Shown: positions 1-8,721 of the stretch, in pieces | Position numbering within the stretch: position 1 is the first letter of the stretch | How the letters are laid out: each line of letters begins with the position of its first letter | Source: Flammeovirgaceae bacterium 311 | Lineage (GTDB): Bacteria; Bacteroidota; Bacteroidia; Cytophagales; Cyclobacteriaceae | Length of the DNA: 64,000 bases | Assembly: GCA_000597885.1 (NCBI GenBank) | Contig: CP004371.1 | Coordinates: 4,046,501-4,110,500 of the forward strand | Reading direction: 5' to 3' | The notes under the pieces: model-generated | Database searches by the model: none | The model's input: the letters and a program-made list of their open reading frames with translations, nothing else | Told to the model about the DNA's origin: nothing | Translations under genes and position numbers: made by a program

Positions 1-1
1 A

Positions 2-691
2 GAAGATATAAACCACCGCATTCGTAAAATTACCCCTGAGGGTGAAGTTACCACAGTTGCAGGTAGTGGTGCTTTGGGTTTTGCAGATGGTGTTGCAACG
101 GCAGCAAGGTTTAGAACGCCATCTGGAATTGCTGTTGATGCCAATGGCAATATATACGTAGGTGATAGAGATAATAACCGTATTCGTAAAATTTCACCAG
201 AGGGTGTGGTAAGTACCCTTGCAGGTAGTGGCGAGTATAGTTTTGCTGATGGTACGGGTGCAACTGCTAAATTCAGGAGTCCGTCAGGTTTGTCTATCGA
301 TGCAGATGGCAACTTAATTGTGAGTGATACAGACAATCACAGCATTCGTAAAATTACACCTGCGGGTGTGGTTACCACCATTGCCGGGACTGGCGCTGCA
401 GGGAGTGCCGATGGTGTGGGCACAGCAGCAAGTTTCAATTATCCGTGGAATACAGCAATTGCTGCAGATGGGTCCATTTATGTAGCTGATTACTTTAATA
501 ATAAAATACGCAAGATTGCCCCCGATGGCACAGTTACCACAGTGGCAGGCAGCGGTGAGGCGGGCAATGCAGATGGCATTGGCTCCGCAGCAAGCTTTAA
601 CCAGCTGGGTAGTATTGCCATAGATGCAAATGGTATTGTGTATGTTACCGACAACCTGAATTTCCGCATACGGAAACTTATTCTTGAGTAA
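2..691 (+). CDS. NHL-repeat beta-propeller protein, 5' truncated
   Basis: This is the C-terminal part of a beta-propeller protein whose start lies before the window; the frame is open from base 2 to the TAA at 689-691. It holds about four tandem NHL-type repeats of roughly 55 residues, each with an FADG..A.F..P.G.A.D..GN.YV.D..N..IRKI pattern followed by a P.G.V.T.AGSG linker. NHL propellers are usually binding scaffolds, often secreted in Bacteroidota. No T9SS sorting domain follows; the protein ends right after the last repeat (NLNFRIRKLILE). No enzyme motif is seen. The specific role is unknown; only the repeat architecture is certain. Confidence 0.85.
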   Translation, partial: EDINHRIRKITPEGEVTTVAGSGALGFADGVATAARFRTPSGIAVDANGNIYVGDRDNNRIRKISPEGVVSTLAGSGEYSFADGTGATAKFRSPSGLSIDADGNLIVSDTDNHSIRKITPAGVVTTIAGTGAAGSADGVGTAASFNYPWNTAIAADGSIYVADYFNNKIRKIAPDGTVTTVAGSGEAGNADGIGSAASFNQLGSIAIDANGIVYVTDNLNFRIRKLILE

Positions 692-700
692 TCATCAGAC

Positions 701-743
701 AAAACAAAAAAAGGCTGGCACAAGACCAGTCTTTTTTTGTTTT
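701..743 (+). terminator. Intrinsic terminator after the NHL gene
   Basis: An A-rich arm ending GGCTGG (to 718) pairs with CCAGTC (726-731) and a following T-rich arm, with a 7-base loop. It lies about 10 bases after the NHL stop. Because both arms are A/T rich it could also stop leftward transcription from the gene ending at 775. Confidence 0.75.
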
Positions 744-774
744 TATAAATGTGGTGAGAAGCTGATGGTAACCA

Positions 775-1380
775 TTAGCTCAAAGATTTCTTATACATTC
801 TGAAAAACAAAAAGGGAAGAAAGCCGAAACTGAACAGGAAGATGCCCAGGATCAGGAGCATATTTGCCCCCTGCAGATGCATGATCTTAAACAAAACGGC
901 AAGCCCTGTTACTATGGCACTTGTGAAGCCTAATATTACTCTAAGTTTTTCTGTTAGTGCTTTGTTCAACACCAGTTTATAGCGGTCAATAGCCAGCATG
1001 GGAAGGAAAATAAGTACAAACGCTAAAAATCCATAGGTAAACAAATCACCCCCGCCAAGCCATCCTAAAATTTTGAAGAGCCAGCCAATGCTGATGCTGA
1101 TGGAAGACAGCAACCCGATGGCATACATTACTTTTTTCATAAAAATTATATTTTTGGCGTTCAGTAAAAAGATAGTTTCCTGTTGTATTTCATCCAGTCC
1201 GTTGGGACATATCTGCTGCCAGGCCTTCCGATGAGCTTCTTCAAAAGTCTGCCCCTTTTTCATCTCATGCTCAATAAAGCAGCAAAAATGATCCAGCAGG
1301 TCGTCTTTCAGGGCCTGGCTGCTAATGGCGCTCCTGTTGATCTGTGCCTCCAGGCGGGCAATTTCTTCGTCACTTAGCAT
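775..1380 (-). CDS. Membrane protein co-transcribed with PadR regulator
   Basis: A 201-residue protein. Residues 1-70 are soluble and helical, with acidic and histidine-rich stretches (DDLLDHFCCFIEHEM); about four hydrophobic segments follow between residues 80 and 195. The ATG (1378-1380) overlaps the TAA stop of padR (1380-1382) by one base as TAATG, so translation is probably coupled. PadR regulators often sit next to membrane proteins whose soluble N-terminus resembles the DUF1700/DUF1048 type, and that layout fits here. The function is not recognised. Inference: it is a target of the upstream repressor, possibly with an envelope-stress or transport role. Confidence 0.7.
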   Translation of the reverse strand: MLSDEEIARLEAQINRSAISSQALKDDLLDHFCCFIEHEMKKGQTFEEAHRKAWQQICPNGLDEIQQETIFLLNAKNIIFMKKVMYAIGLLSSISISIGWLFKILGWLGGGDLFTYGFLAFVLIFLPMLAIDRYKLVLNKALTEKLRVILGFTSAIVTGLAVLFKIMHLQGANMLLILGIFLFSFGFLPFLFFRMYKKSLS

Positions 1381-1724
1381 TATTGTAGTTTTAGGGTAAG
1401 CTGCGGAAATACGAGCTGCTGTATAGTCTGCATAAATTCCTGTAACTCCTCAAACTGTGCCTGCTTTTGGGCATGCCCCTGTTGGGTAAGCCGGTAATAC
1501 TTGCGCACGCGTTTGCCAATATATACCGTTTCTACCTCTACCAGACCATCGTGCAGCAGCTTGTGCAGCGCCGGGTAAAGCGAGCCTTCCTTCAGTAAAA
1601 TTTTATCGTTCGAAAGCTCTTTTACTTTTTGTGTAATCTCATACCCATACATTTTCTCACCATCTGCCAGCAGCTTCAGGATAATGGTAGAAAGCGTTCC
1701 CTTTAATAGTTCTGTGGTGTTCAT
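1380..1724 (-). CDS. PadR family transcriptional regulator
   Basis: A small winged-helix repressor of 114 residues if started at MNTTELLKG. The PadR signature is visible: LLADGEKMYGYEITQKV, then LLKEGSLYPALHKLLHDGLVE, then the wing GKRVRKYYRLTQQGH. The frame is open further upstream to 1754, but that start lies inside a perfect inverted repeat (1748-1770), so the internal ATG at 1724 is preferred. It is the first gene of a two-gene operon with the membrane protein at 775-1380. PadR proteins usually repress their own operon and are released by small molecules; the repeat upstream is the probable operator. Confidence 0.9.
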   Translation of the reverse strand: MNTTELLKGTLSTIILKLLADGEKMYGYEITQKVKELSNDKILLKEGSLYPALHKLLHDGLVEVETVYIGKRVRKYYRLTQQGHAQKQAQFEELQEFMQTIQQLVFPQLTLKLQ

Positions 1725-1747
1725 AAAATGAATATAGGTAGAATTAC

Positions 1748-1770
1748 AATACATAGCAAATCTATGTATT
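1748..1770. promoter_or_regulatory. Perfect inverted repeat, probable PadR operator
   Basis: AATACATAG (1748-1756) and CTATGTATT (1762-1770) are exact reverse complements with a 5-base spacer. The site lies 23 bases upstream of the padR start codon. ACAT/ATGT half-sites are typical of PadR operators. Binding is inferred, not shown. Confidence 0.65.
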
Positions 1771-1954
1771 AAGAGTTTCTTATTTTGATTTGAAAGGGTG
1801 GGTTTAATGATAAGCGGTTAATTTTTACTGATGCATCCCGGGAGGGGCAGTTGGTGAAATAGTGATTTTATTTATTTGGGCTGCTGGTTAAAAACAATGT
1901 GGGAGCAGTAAAATACTAATAGACTTAGCACTAACTACCCTCTGCAAAATTCCG

Positions 1955-1962
1955 TATATTTG
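1955..1962 (+). promoter_or_regulatory. Bacteroidota -7 box for uvrA
   Basis: TATATTTG matches the TAnnTTTG consensus exactly and ends 9 bases before the uvrA ATG at 1972, implying a very short or absent leader. No good -33 TTG is seen at the usual distance, so the call is tentative. Confidence 0.45.
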
Positions 1963-1971
1963 CAGAATACT

Positions 1972-4863
1972 ATGGGCAAGATAAAATTAGCAGCAAATCA
2001 GACGAAAGAGGCGGTTAAAGTGCAACCGCAGCAGCGCTTCGATCCGGTTGGCGAAGAATATATAGAGGTGATTGGTGCACGCGAGCACAACCTTAAAAAT
2101 ATCGACGTACGCATTCCGCGCAACCAGCTGGTGGTGATCACCGGGATTAGTGGTAGCGGCAAATCTTCTCTGGCTTTCGATACTATTTATGCCGAAGGCC
2201 AGCGACGCTATATGGAGAGTTTCTCGGCCTATGCCCGCTCCTTTATGGGTGGCATGGAGCGCCCCGATGTGGATAAGATCAACGGCCTTTCGCCTGTAAT
2301 CTCCATCGAACAGAAAACTACCTCTCGCAACCCGCGCTCAACCGTTGGTACCACTACCGAGATCTATGATTTTCTGCGCCTGCTCTACGCCAGGGCATCA
2401 GAGGCCTTTTCTTACCTGACCGGCGAGAGAATGGTGCGCCAGTCGGAAGATCAGATCATCGATCACCTGATGCACACCTTTGATGGTATCAGGATTATTC
2501 TGCTGGCGCCGGTGGTAAAGGGACGTAAAGGGCATTATCGTGAGCTCTTTCAGCAAATCCGCAAAAGTGGCTTTACCAAGGTAAGGGTAGATGGCGAAAT
2601 CAAGGACATCGACCCTAAGATGCAGGTAGATCGCTATAAGATACACGATATTGAAATAGTGGTAGACCGGCTGGTGCTGAAAGCCGAAGACCGCTACCGC
2701 CTGAGCCAGTCGGTGGCAACCTCCATGAAGCATGGCGAGGGGCTGCTCATGGTGCTCAATGCCGATAATGGGGAGCTGCACCACTTCTCGAAGTACCTGA
2801 TGGATCCGAAATCAGGCCTTAGCTACGATGAGCCTGCTCCCAATACTTTCTCTTTCAACTCACCTTATGGTGCCTGCCCTAAATGCAATGGCCTCGGTGT
2901 TATAGAAGAGATCACGCCCGATTCCATCATTCCTGACACAACCCTTAGCATTAGCCGGGGTGGTATAGCGCCCCTGGGCGAATTCCGAGATATCTGGATT
3001 TTCAAGAAGATCCAGTCGATCCTGAAGGGCCATAAGCAGGCTATTACCACGCCTATCAACAAGCTGCCCGAAGAGGTGCTGCAAATACTGCTGCACGGCA
3101 GCGATGAATCCGTGAAGGTGAACTCCAAGAAACATCCCGGCACCATGTGGGATACCAAATTTGAGGGGATCATTCCTTTTCTGGTAAAGCAGCGCGAGGA
3201 GGGATCCGATAAAACCATTGCCTGGGTAGAAGATTACACCACGGCCATTAACTGCCCCGAGTGCGATGGCGCCAGGCTCAAAAAAGAATCGCTGCACTTT
3301 AAGATAGACGGTAAAAATATTGCGGAGCTGGCACTGCTGGATATTCAGGCACTTTATACCTGGTTCCAGGACCTGGAGGAGCGCCTTAGTGAGCGCCAGC
3401 TGCTCATTGCCACTGAGCTGCTTAAGGAGATCCGCAAGCGCATACGCTTTCTGCTGGATGTTGGCCTGGATTATCTGCACCTGAACCGCCCGCTCCGTAC
3501 GCTTAGCGGCGGAGAGGCACAGCGCATCAGGCTGGCTACACAGATTGGTACCCAGCTGGTAGGCGTGCTCTACATTCTCGATGAGCCTTCTATTGGCCTG
3601 CACCAGCGCGACAATGTTAAACTAATTAAAGCGCTGCAGGATTTGCGCGACATTGGCAACACCGTGCTGGTGGTAGAGCACGATAAAGACATGATGATTG
3701 CCTCTGACTACATTCTGGACATTGGCCCCGGTGCCGGGCGCCATGGTGGCATGGTTGTGGCGGCAGGCACACCAAAAGAGTTTTTAGAGCTGCCGGCGGT
3801 AACATCGCAATACCTTAGGGGCGAGCGGACCATAGAAGTGCCAAAGGAGCGCCGTAAGGGTAATGGTAATTTTCTGGAGCTGAAGGGCGCCAGCGGCCAC
3901 AACCTGCATAACGTAGACCTGAAGCTGCCCCTGGGCACCATGATCTGCGTAAGTGGCGTAAGTGGCAGTGGCAAATCAACCCTTATTCATGAAACGCTTT
4001 ACCCGCTGCTCAACAGACATTTTTACAATGCCCTGAAAGACCCGCTGCCGCATAAAGAGATCAAGGGCCTGGAGCACCTGGATAAGGTCATAGAGGTAGA
4101 CCAGTCGCCTATTGGCCGCACGCCCCGCTCTAACCCTGCTACCTACACCGGTGTGTTTACTGATATTCGCAGCCTGTTCGCCGAGCTGCCCGAATCAAAG
4201 ATCAGGGGGTACAAGCCTGGCCGCTTTAGCTTTAACGTAAAGGGTGGCCGCTGTGAAGAATGTGGTGGCGCCGGCCTAAAGCTCATCGAGATGGATTTTT
4301 TGCCTGATGTACATGTGCACTGCGAGGTCTGCAAAGGCAAGCGCTACAACCGCGAAACGCTGGAGGTACGCTTTAAAGGCAAGAGCATATCTGATGTGCT
4401 GGATATGACGGTAGAACAGGCTGTGGAATTCTTTGAACATCAGCCCAAGATTCTGCGCAAGATTAAAACCCTGAACGATGTAGGCCTTAATTACATCACC
4501 CTGGGCCAGCATGCTACCACCCTTAGCGGAGGCGAAGCGCAGCGGGTTAAGCTGGCAACCGAGCTTAGTAAAAAAGATACCGGCAATACCTTTTATATCC
4601 TGGATGAGCCCACCACCGGTCTGCACTTCCAGGACATCCGCCAGCTGCTTGATGTATTGCAGAAGCTGGTGAACCGTGGCAATACTGTCTTGATCATTGA
4701 GCATAACCTGGATGTGATCAAAGTATCTGACTGGGTGGTAGATCTTGGTCCGGAAGGCGGACGGGGCGGAGGAAAGATCATTGCACAGGGGGCACCCGAG
4801 AAAGTAGCTAAAGCAGAAGGCAGTTATACCGCCATTTTCTTAAGAGAAGAGCTGGGAAAATAG
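1972..4863 (+). CDS. uvrA: Excinuclease ABC subunit UvrA
   Basis: UvrA recognises DNA damage as a dimer and loads UvrB in nucleotide excision repair. The 963-residue protein has the expected pair of ABC ATPase modules: Walker [10 protein letters not shown] (about residue 58) and GVSGSGKST in the second half, signatures [12 protein letters not shown] and [12 protein letters not shown], and Walker B segments ending [10 protein letters not shown] and [10 protein letters not shown]. Zinc-binding Cys pairs are present (CPKCNG, CPECDG, CEECGG, CEVCKG). An upstream TTG at 1960 is in frame, but the ATG at 1972 is preferred because the TTG lies within the likely -7 box. Length is normal for UvrA. It stands alone, ending at a strong hairpin (4909-4945). 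Confidence 0.97.
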   Translation: MGKIKLAANQTKEAVKVQPQQRFDPVGEEYIEVIGAREHNLKNIDVRIPRNQLVVITGISGSGKSSLAFDTIYAEGQRRYMESFSAYARSFMGGMERPDVDKINGLSPVISIEQKTTSRNPRSTVGTTTEIYDFLRLLYARASEAFSYLTGERMVRQSEDQIIDHLMHTFDGIRIILLAPVVKGRKGHYRELFQQIRKSGFTKVRVDGEIKDIDPKMQVDRYKIHDIEIVVDRLVLKAEDRYRLSQSVATSMKHGEGLLMVLNADNGELHHFSKYLMDPKSGLSYDEPAPNTFSFNSPYGACPKCNGLGVIEEITPDSIIPDTTLSISRGGIAPLGEFRDIWIFKKIQSILKGHKQAITTPINKLPEEVLQILLHGSDESVKVNSKKHPGTMWDTKFEGIIPFLVKQREEGSDKTIAWVEDYTTAINCPECDGARLKKESLHFKIDGKNIAELALLDIQALYTWFQDLEERLSERQLLIATELLKEIRKRIRFLLDVGLDYLHLNRPLRTLSGGEAQRIRLATQIGTQLVGVLYILDEPSIGLHQRDNVKLIKALQDLRDIGNTVLVVEHDKDMMIASDYILDIGPGAGRHGGMVVAAGTPKEFLELPAVTSQYLRGERTIEVPKERRKGNGNFLELKGASGHNLHNVDLKLPLGTMICVSGVSGSGKSTLIHETLYPLLNRHFYNALKDPLPHKEIKGLEHLDKVIEVDQSPIGRTPRSNPATYTGVFTDIRSLFAELPESKIRGYKPGRFSFNVKGGRCEECGGAGLKLIEMDFLPDVHVHCEVCKGKRYNRETLEVRFKGKSISDVLDMTVEQAVEFFEHQPKILRKIKTLNDVGLNYITLGQHATTLSGGEAQRVKLATELSKKDTGNTFYILDEPTTGLHFQDIRQLLDVLQKLVNRGNTVLIIEHNLDVIKVSDWVVDLGPEGGRGGGKIIAQGAPEKVAKAEGSYTAIFLREELGK

Positions 4864-4908
4864 TTTTTTCCACTGGAAATATTACACATTTTAAATATTG
4901 TTCAGCCT

Positions 4909-4945
4909 AAGCTCTAGATTGTACTAATAATCTAGAGCTTTTTTT
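4909..4945 (+). terminator. uvrA terminator abutting the next start codon
   Basis: AAGCTCTAGATT (4909-4920) pairs perfectly with AATCTAGAGCTT (4929-4940) over an 8-base loop, followed by a T run ending at 4945. The ATG of the next gene begins at 4946, so the hairpin occupies the whole ribosome-binding region of that gene. Confidence 0.85.
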
Positions 4946-5827
4946 ATGGACAAAAGACATTTTACTACTCCGGGCCTGCTTTTGGGGCTTCTGTTATTGC
5001 TGTTTGCAACTCCCGATGCTGCTGCCCAGCTAACGGGCGATACCTACTCAGCTGCCAAACAAAAAGGAACAGCGCAGGTAGTTTTCTCTTATATAGAAAC
5101 TCCTGGTTTTGTTGGTAAAGATGCCGCCAGCAAGCTGAGTGGCCTTTGTATAGACATGATGGATGCCTTTGTGCTGTGGCTTAAAAAGAACGAAGGTATA
5201 GATCTAAAACCTGTCTATGAGGGTAAAGATGCCAAAGATTTTAAGGCTTTTATGGGGAATGTTAAGGATGCGCAGGGTGGTGTGTTTGGTCTGGGTAATA
5301 TTACCATTACCCAGGAGCGCCAGAAAGCCTACAACTTCAGTCCTCCCTATATTACAAATGTGGCGATCCTGATCACCAACAAGTCAGTGGCAACGCTGGA
5401 AAACAGAAATAACATTGCTACTGCCTTTTCCGGTCTGGAGGCCGTAGTAGTGCGTGGTACTACCAACGAAGCAAGAATGACAGAGCTGAAAAAGAGCCAG
5501 TATCCGGATCTTAAGTTCAGGTATGTAAGCTCGAGCCCCGAAGCCCTTAGGCTGGTGATTGAGCATGAAAACCTATTTACAAGTCTGGATTTTACCTATT
5601 ACCTCCAGGCCATCAAAGATGGTTTGCCAGTAAAGCGACACCCTGCCGGCGACGAAAGCACAGAAAGTTTTGGCATTATTATGCCTAAGAACAGCGACTG
5701 GAGCCCGGTAATGGCCCGCTTTATGAAAGACTTTGTGAATGGCGCTGATTACAGAAAGGTAGTAGCCAGTAACCTGGGTCCTAATGCCCTGAAACTGCTT
5801 GATTCTGTTTCTGCGCAACAGCAGTAA
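4946..5827 (+). CDS. Secreted solute-binding protein, family 3
   Basis: A 293-residue periplasmic protein: N-terminal signal peptide (charged MDKRH, then a Leu-rich core ending DAAAQ at about residue 28) followed by a two-lobed SBP_bac_3-type fold. Family features include a GLCIDMMDAFVLWL segment, GVFGLGNITITQERQKAYNFSPPY (typical of amino-acid binding proteins) and the second-lobe region around VVVRGTTNEARM. No ABC permease or ATPase is adjacent, so it is an orphan binding protein; in Bacteroidota such proteins can serve as sensors or as parts of unlinked transporters. The start codon directly follows a terminator T run; the charged residues needed for the signal peptide come right after this ATG, so no better start exists. 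Confidence 0.8.
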   Translation: MDKRHFTTPGLLLGLLLLLFATPDAAAQLTGDTYSAAKQKGTAQVVFSYIETPGFVGKDAASKLSGLCIDMMDAFVLWLKKNEGIDLKPVYEGKDAKDFKAFMGNVKDAQGGVFGLGNITITQERQKAYNFSPPYITNVAILITNKSVATLENRNNIATAFSGLEAVVVRGTTNEARMTELKKSQYPDLKFRYVSSSPEALRLVIEHENLFTSLDFTYYLQAIKDGLPVKRHPAGDESTESFGIIMPKNSDWSPVMARFMKDFVNGADYRKVVASNLGPNALKLLDSVSAQQQ

Positions 5828-5848
5828 AAAACTTCGGTGCCTACAAAG

Positions 5849-5880
5849 AAAAAATCCACCCAGGCGGGTGGATTTTTTCC
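5849..5880 (+). terminator. Intrinsic terminator
   Basis: AATCCACCC (5853-5861) pairs with GGGTGGATT (5866-5874) over a 4-base loop and is followed by TTTT. It ends the solute-binding protein transcript. The rest of the gap to 6141 is AT-rich and shows no gene or repeat. Confidence 0.85.
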
Positions 5881-6141
5881 CTTTCAACCAAAACATTAAA
5901 ACCTATCAACTATGAATAAGCCAAATGTATAATAATAATGTTTTGGGGTGTTCATAAGTTCCAGATGTGGTAAAATTTTCTATTTATTTTTAATTTAGCT
6001 TGAATTATAGGCTATACGTGCTTATATAACTATCTGAATATAAGATTATTGTAGCTTATCGTTTTAAGCGTTCCTTTTAAGGAGATTTGGTTTTTAATGA
6101 TAAAAATAGCTACTGAAGGCTGGGGAGTCCATCTACAAATA

Positions 6142-7530
6142 TTACAAAGCAGGATTAATGATAAACAACTCTTTACTGGCTCGTGTAACAGCGGTATAGA
6201 GCCAGCGCAATTTCTCTGCTGTATTAGGTTCCTGAAGCCAGAATTGTGGTTGTAGCAATACAGTACACCATTGCCCGCCCTGCGCTTTATGGCAGGTAAG
6301 GGCATAAGCAAATTTTACCTGTAGTGCATTCAGATAAGGGTCTTTCCTCAGGGCGCGCACCTGCCTGCTCCGGGGCATGTTGCGGTAGTTGCGGCTAACT
6401 GCATCAAACAGGCTGCGACTGCGGTTATCTGGCAGGGCAGGCTGTATGCTGCCAAGTGTTTCTGATAATATGAGTGATTCAAAGGCTGGCTGGCTGGGCT
6501 CATCGGGCAGGCGCAGCTTAAGCTTGATAAAAGGAAAGCCAAAGCGATCTTCTTCTCCCATAATCTCTACCACCTCAACAAATTCTCCATTGGCCAGGTA
6601 GTTAAGCTTGCTGCCTTTTGGCAGGCTTTGGTAGTTGTTGCGGGCAATCATCAGCAGGTCGCCGGGAGCAACCTCTGCCGTAAAGTTTAAAATTTCATGC
6701 CGTATGAGCTGGTTCAGGCGCACCGCTTCTTCATTAGTAGCACAAATTACAAGTGTTTGCTCCCAGCCTTCTTTTTGAAAGGAGTAGCGGAGTGCTTCCA
6801 GGAGCCGTTGCTGCGGAAGCTGGAAAATATCCGTGAAACCTGCTGTCTTAATCTCCAGCTGTTTGGGTAGGTTGTTCATACACTGCCGCAGATAGGTGGC
6901 ATTGACCAGAATACCCGAGCCTTCCTGCTGGCGGTTAACTTCTGTAAGTGTGTGCTCTTCTACCTCCAGGCCATAAGCAAAGCGAAGTACATCGGCCTCA
7001 AGCGCCACGCTGGTAGATTCGCCTACTGGAGGTAGCTGCGCCGGATCGCCTACCAGCAGCAGTGCATTGTCCGGCTTTGAAAAAACATACTCGATCAGGT
7101 CTGTCAGTGCCCCCTGGTCTGTGCTTCCGCTTTCTGTGCTAAGCATGGAGGCCTCATCTACAACAAAGAGGGTGTGGGAGTGGTAGTTTTTACGCAGCTG
7201 TATATCTATGTGGCCCGAAAATGGGTGCTGTACCGGCTTGTACAACTGCCGGTGTATGGTGTAAGCCTCCTGCCCGGCGCTTTTGGCAAGTACTTTAGCA
7301 GCCCGTCCTGTAGGTGCAAGCAGCTCTACCTTTTGCCGCAGCTGCTGCAGGCTTTTAGCAAGGGTTTGCAATACAACGGTTTTGCCGGTTCCGGCATAGC
7401 CCTTTAAAACAAACACGCGCTTGCTCCTGGCGGGGGCAGCTAAGAAATGCTCCAGTCTGTTAAAAAGTACCTGCTGCTCCGGGCTGGGAGTAAACGGAAA
7501 GTTTTTAAATAAAAGTGCTGTTAGCTGCAT
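6142..7530 (-). CDS. RecD-like ATP-dependent DNA helicase
   Basis: A 462-residue superfamily 1B helicase. Motif I is GYAGTGKT (residues 44-51), motif II VVDEASM, motif III GDPAQLPPVG, and the C-terminal UvrD_C_2-type module carries TCHKAQGGQW and the motif VI region YTAVTRAS. It lacks the N-terminal extensions of RecD and of RecD2, and resembles the compact Dda-like helicases common in Bacteroidota, often annotated as an AAA family ATPase. Likely role: 5'-3' unwinding in repair or recombination. It is divergent from the possible annealing protein at 7738, with a 207-bp shared upstream region. Confidence 0.88.
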   Translation of the reverse strand: MQLTALLFKNFPFTPSPEQQVLFNRLEHFLAAPARSKRVFVLKGYAGTGKTVVLQTLAKSLQQLRQKVELLAPTGRAAKVLAKSAGQEAYTIHRQLYKPVQHPFSGHIDIQLRKNYHSHTLFVVDEASMLSTESGSTDQGALTDLIEYVFSKPDNALLLVGDPAQLPPVGESTSVALEADVLRFAYGLEVEEHTLTEVNRQQEGSGILVNATYLRQCMNNLPKQLEIKTAGFTDIFQLPQQRLLEALRYSFQKEGWEQTLVICATNEEAVRLNQLIRHEILNFTAEVAPGDLLMIARNNYQSLPKGSKLNYLANGEFVEVVEIMGEEDRFGFPFIKLKLRLPDEPSQPAFESLILSETLGSIQPALPDNRSRSLFDAVSRNYRNMPRSRQVRALRKDPYLNALQVKFAYALTCHKAQGGQWCTVLLQPQFWLQEPNTAEKLRWLYTAVTRASKELFIINPAL

Positions 7531-7737
7531 GTATTTGCTTAACCAAGGGGAACTAGTAAAAGGTTTTATGCGTATAGGTAAATACTAAAAATATTGTCAT
7601 TGCCTGATCCGAAAATATTTTTACAAAAACTTGTTTTTCAGGCTTAAAAAGGTGTATGATACTAAAATTTTTAGTAACTTTAAAGCACTATTTCAGAACT
7701 ACTTGTGTTCTGTATGAAGAGATAAAAACGGAAAGAT

Positions 7738-8598
7738 ATGGCACAGGGAATGGTAAAAACAGAGAAGAGAATAGTGGAAAGCTACGATATATCAAATGCT
7801 AGCGAAACACTACACCTGGCGCAGGATCTGGCGAAGTTCATCCGTGAGAATCGCCTGGCCATGCAAATTCAGGGAAAGGATTATGTGAACGTAGAGGGCT
7901 GGCAGTATGCTGGCGCCAGACTTGGTATTCTTCCTGTTATCGAGGATGTGAAACGCATTCAATCAAACGATGACGAGGTGAAATATCAGGCGCACGTTAA
8001 GCTGGTAAACCTGAAAACAGATACGATCGTTGGCTCTGGTTTTGCCATTTGCAGTAACCGTGAGTCAGGCAAGCGATACTACCAGGAGTTTGCAATAGCG
8101 TCGATGGCACAAACCCGTGCCATAGGCAAAGCTTATCGTAACATACTGGCCTGGATTATCAGGGCTGCAGGTTATGAGCCAACTCCTGCCGAAGAAATGG
8201 ATTTTCTGATGAAGGATGATGCTGGTGCTGCAGGCAACAGAAAAGGAGCAGCTGCGGCGAATGACCGTGAGCCTGTTCGTACTAAAGTTGCTGCCGTTAA
8301 GAAAAAGGAGCTTGTAGAAGATTCAATAGCTTCTGATGTGGCTGACACTGCTACAGCTGCCAATGCTGCGCCAGTAGCAGCCCAGGCGGCAGAAGAGAAG
8401 CAGACGGCGCCAATGGCTTCTGTAAAGCAAAAAACAGAACTCCTGTTATTGCTGAACAACAAGCACATCACTCAGGACGAGAAAGCTAAGATGATCGAGA
8501 GCATCAACACCCTGGACAGCGAACGCATTAAAAAAGCAATCGAAAAAGTAAAAAAGGTGATTGATGAGCGTGATAATGAAAATGCTCAGGCGGCTTAA
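7738..8598 (+). CDS. Conserved protein, possible ERF/Rad52-like ssDNA-annealing protein
   Basis: A 286-residue protein. Residues about 15-155 form a compact domain: a helix, a VNVEGWQYAGARLGILP segment, alternating beta strands, then SMAQTRAIGKAYRN and AAGYEPTPAEEM. Residues 155-235 are Ala-rich and probably disordered, and a charged helical tail (about 240-286) closes the protein. The strand-then-helix layout with an AQTRA..KA.R helix recalls phage single-strand annealing proteins (ERF/Rad52-like), and similar motifs occur in phage proteins; this is pattern-based inference, not a firm assignment. No other phage genes are near. It is a single-gene transcript ending at a strong terminator and divergent from a RecD-like helicase. 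Confidence 0.6.
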   Translation: MAQGMVKTEKRIVESYDISNASETLHLAQDLAKFIRENRLAMQIQGKDYVNVEGWQYAGARLGILPVIEDVKRIQSNDDEVKYQAHVKLVNLKTDTIVGSGFAICSNRESGKRYYQEFAIASMAQTRAIGKAYRNILAWIIRAAGYEPTPAEEMDFLMKDDAGAAGNRKGAAAANDREPVRTKVAAVKKKELVEDSIASDVADTATAANAAPVAAQAAEEKQTAPMASVKQKTELLLLLNNKHITQDEKAKMIESINTLDSERIKKAIEKVKKVIDERDNENAQAA

Positions 8599-8622
8599 TC
8601 GCTGCTTCTTTAAAGTATATTG

Positions 8623-8661
8623 AAAAAGAAAAGCCTCCGTGAATGGAGGCTTTTCTTTTTT
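8623..8661 (+). terminator. Strong 16-bp intrinsic terminator
   Basis: Bases 8623-8638 and 8645-8660 are perfect 16-base reverse complements (core AAGCCTCC/GGAGGCTT) around a 6-base loop. Tracts of A and T on either side make it bidirectional, so it also serves the leftward gene ending at 8722. Confidence 0.9.
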
Positions 8662-8721
8662 GTGATAGGGCTGCTGTTAATGAACAATAATTACGTCAGC
8701 TCTGCTGGGTACGCCGTACTA

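Noticed and set aside
2860-3603. Long leftward frame inside uvrA
   Set aside because: Shadow of the uvrA coding frame; codon pattern belongs to the plus strand.
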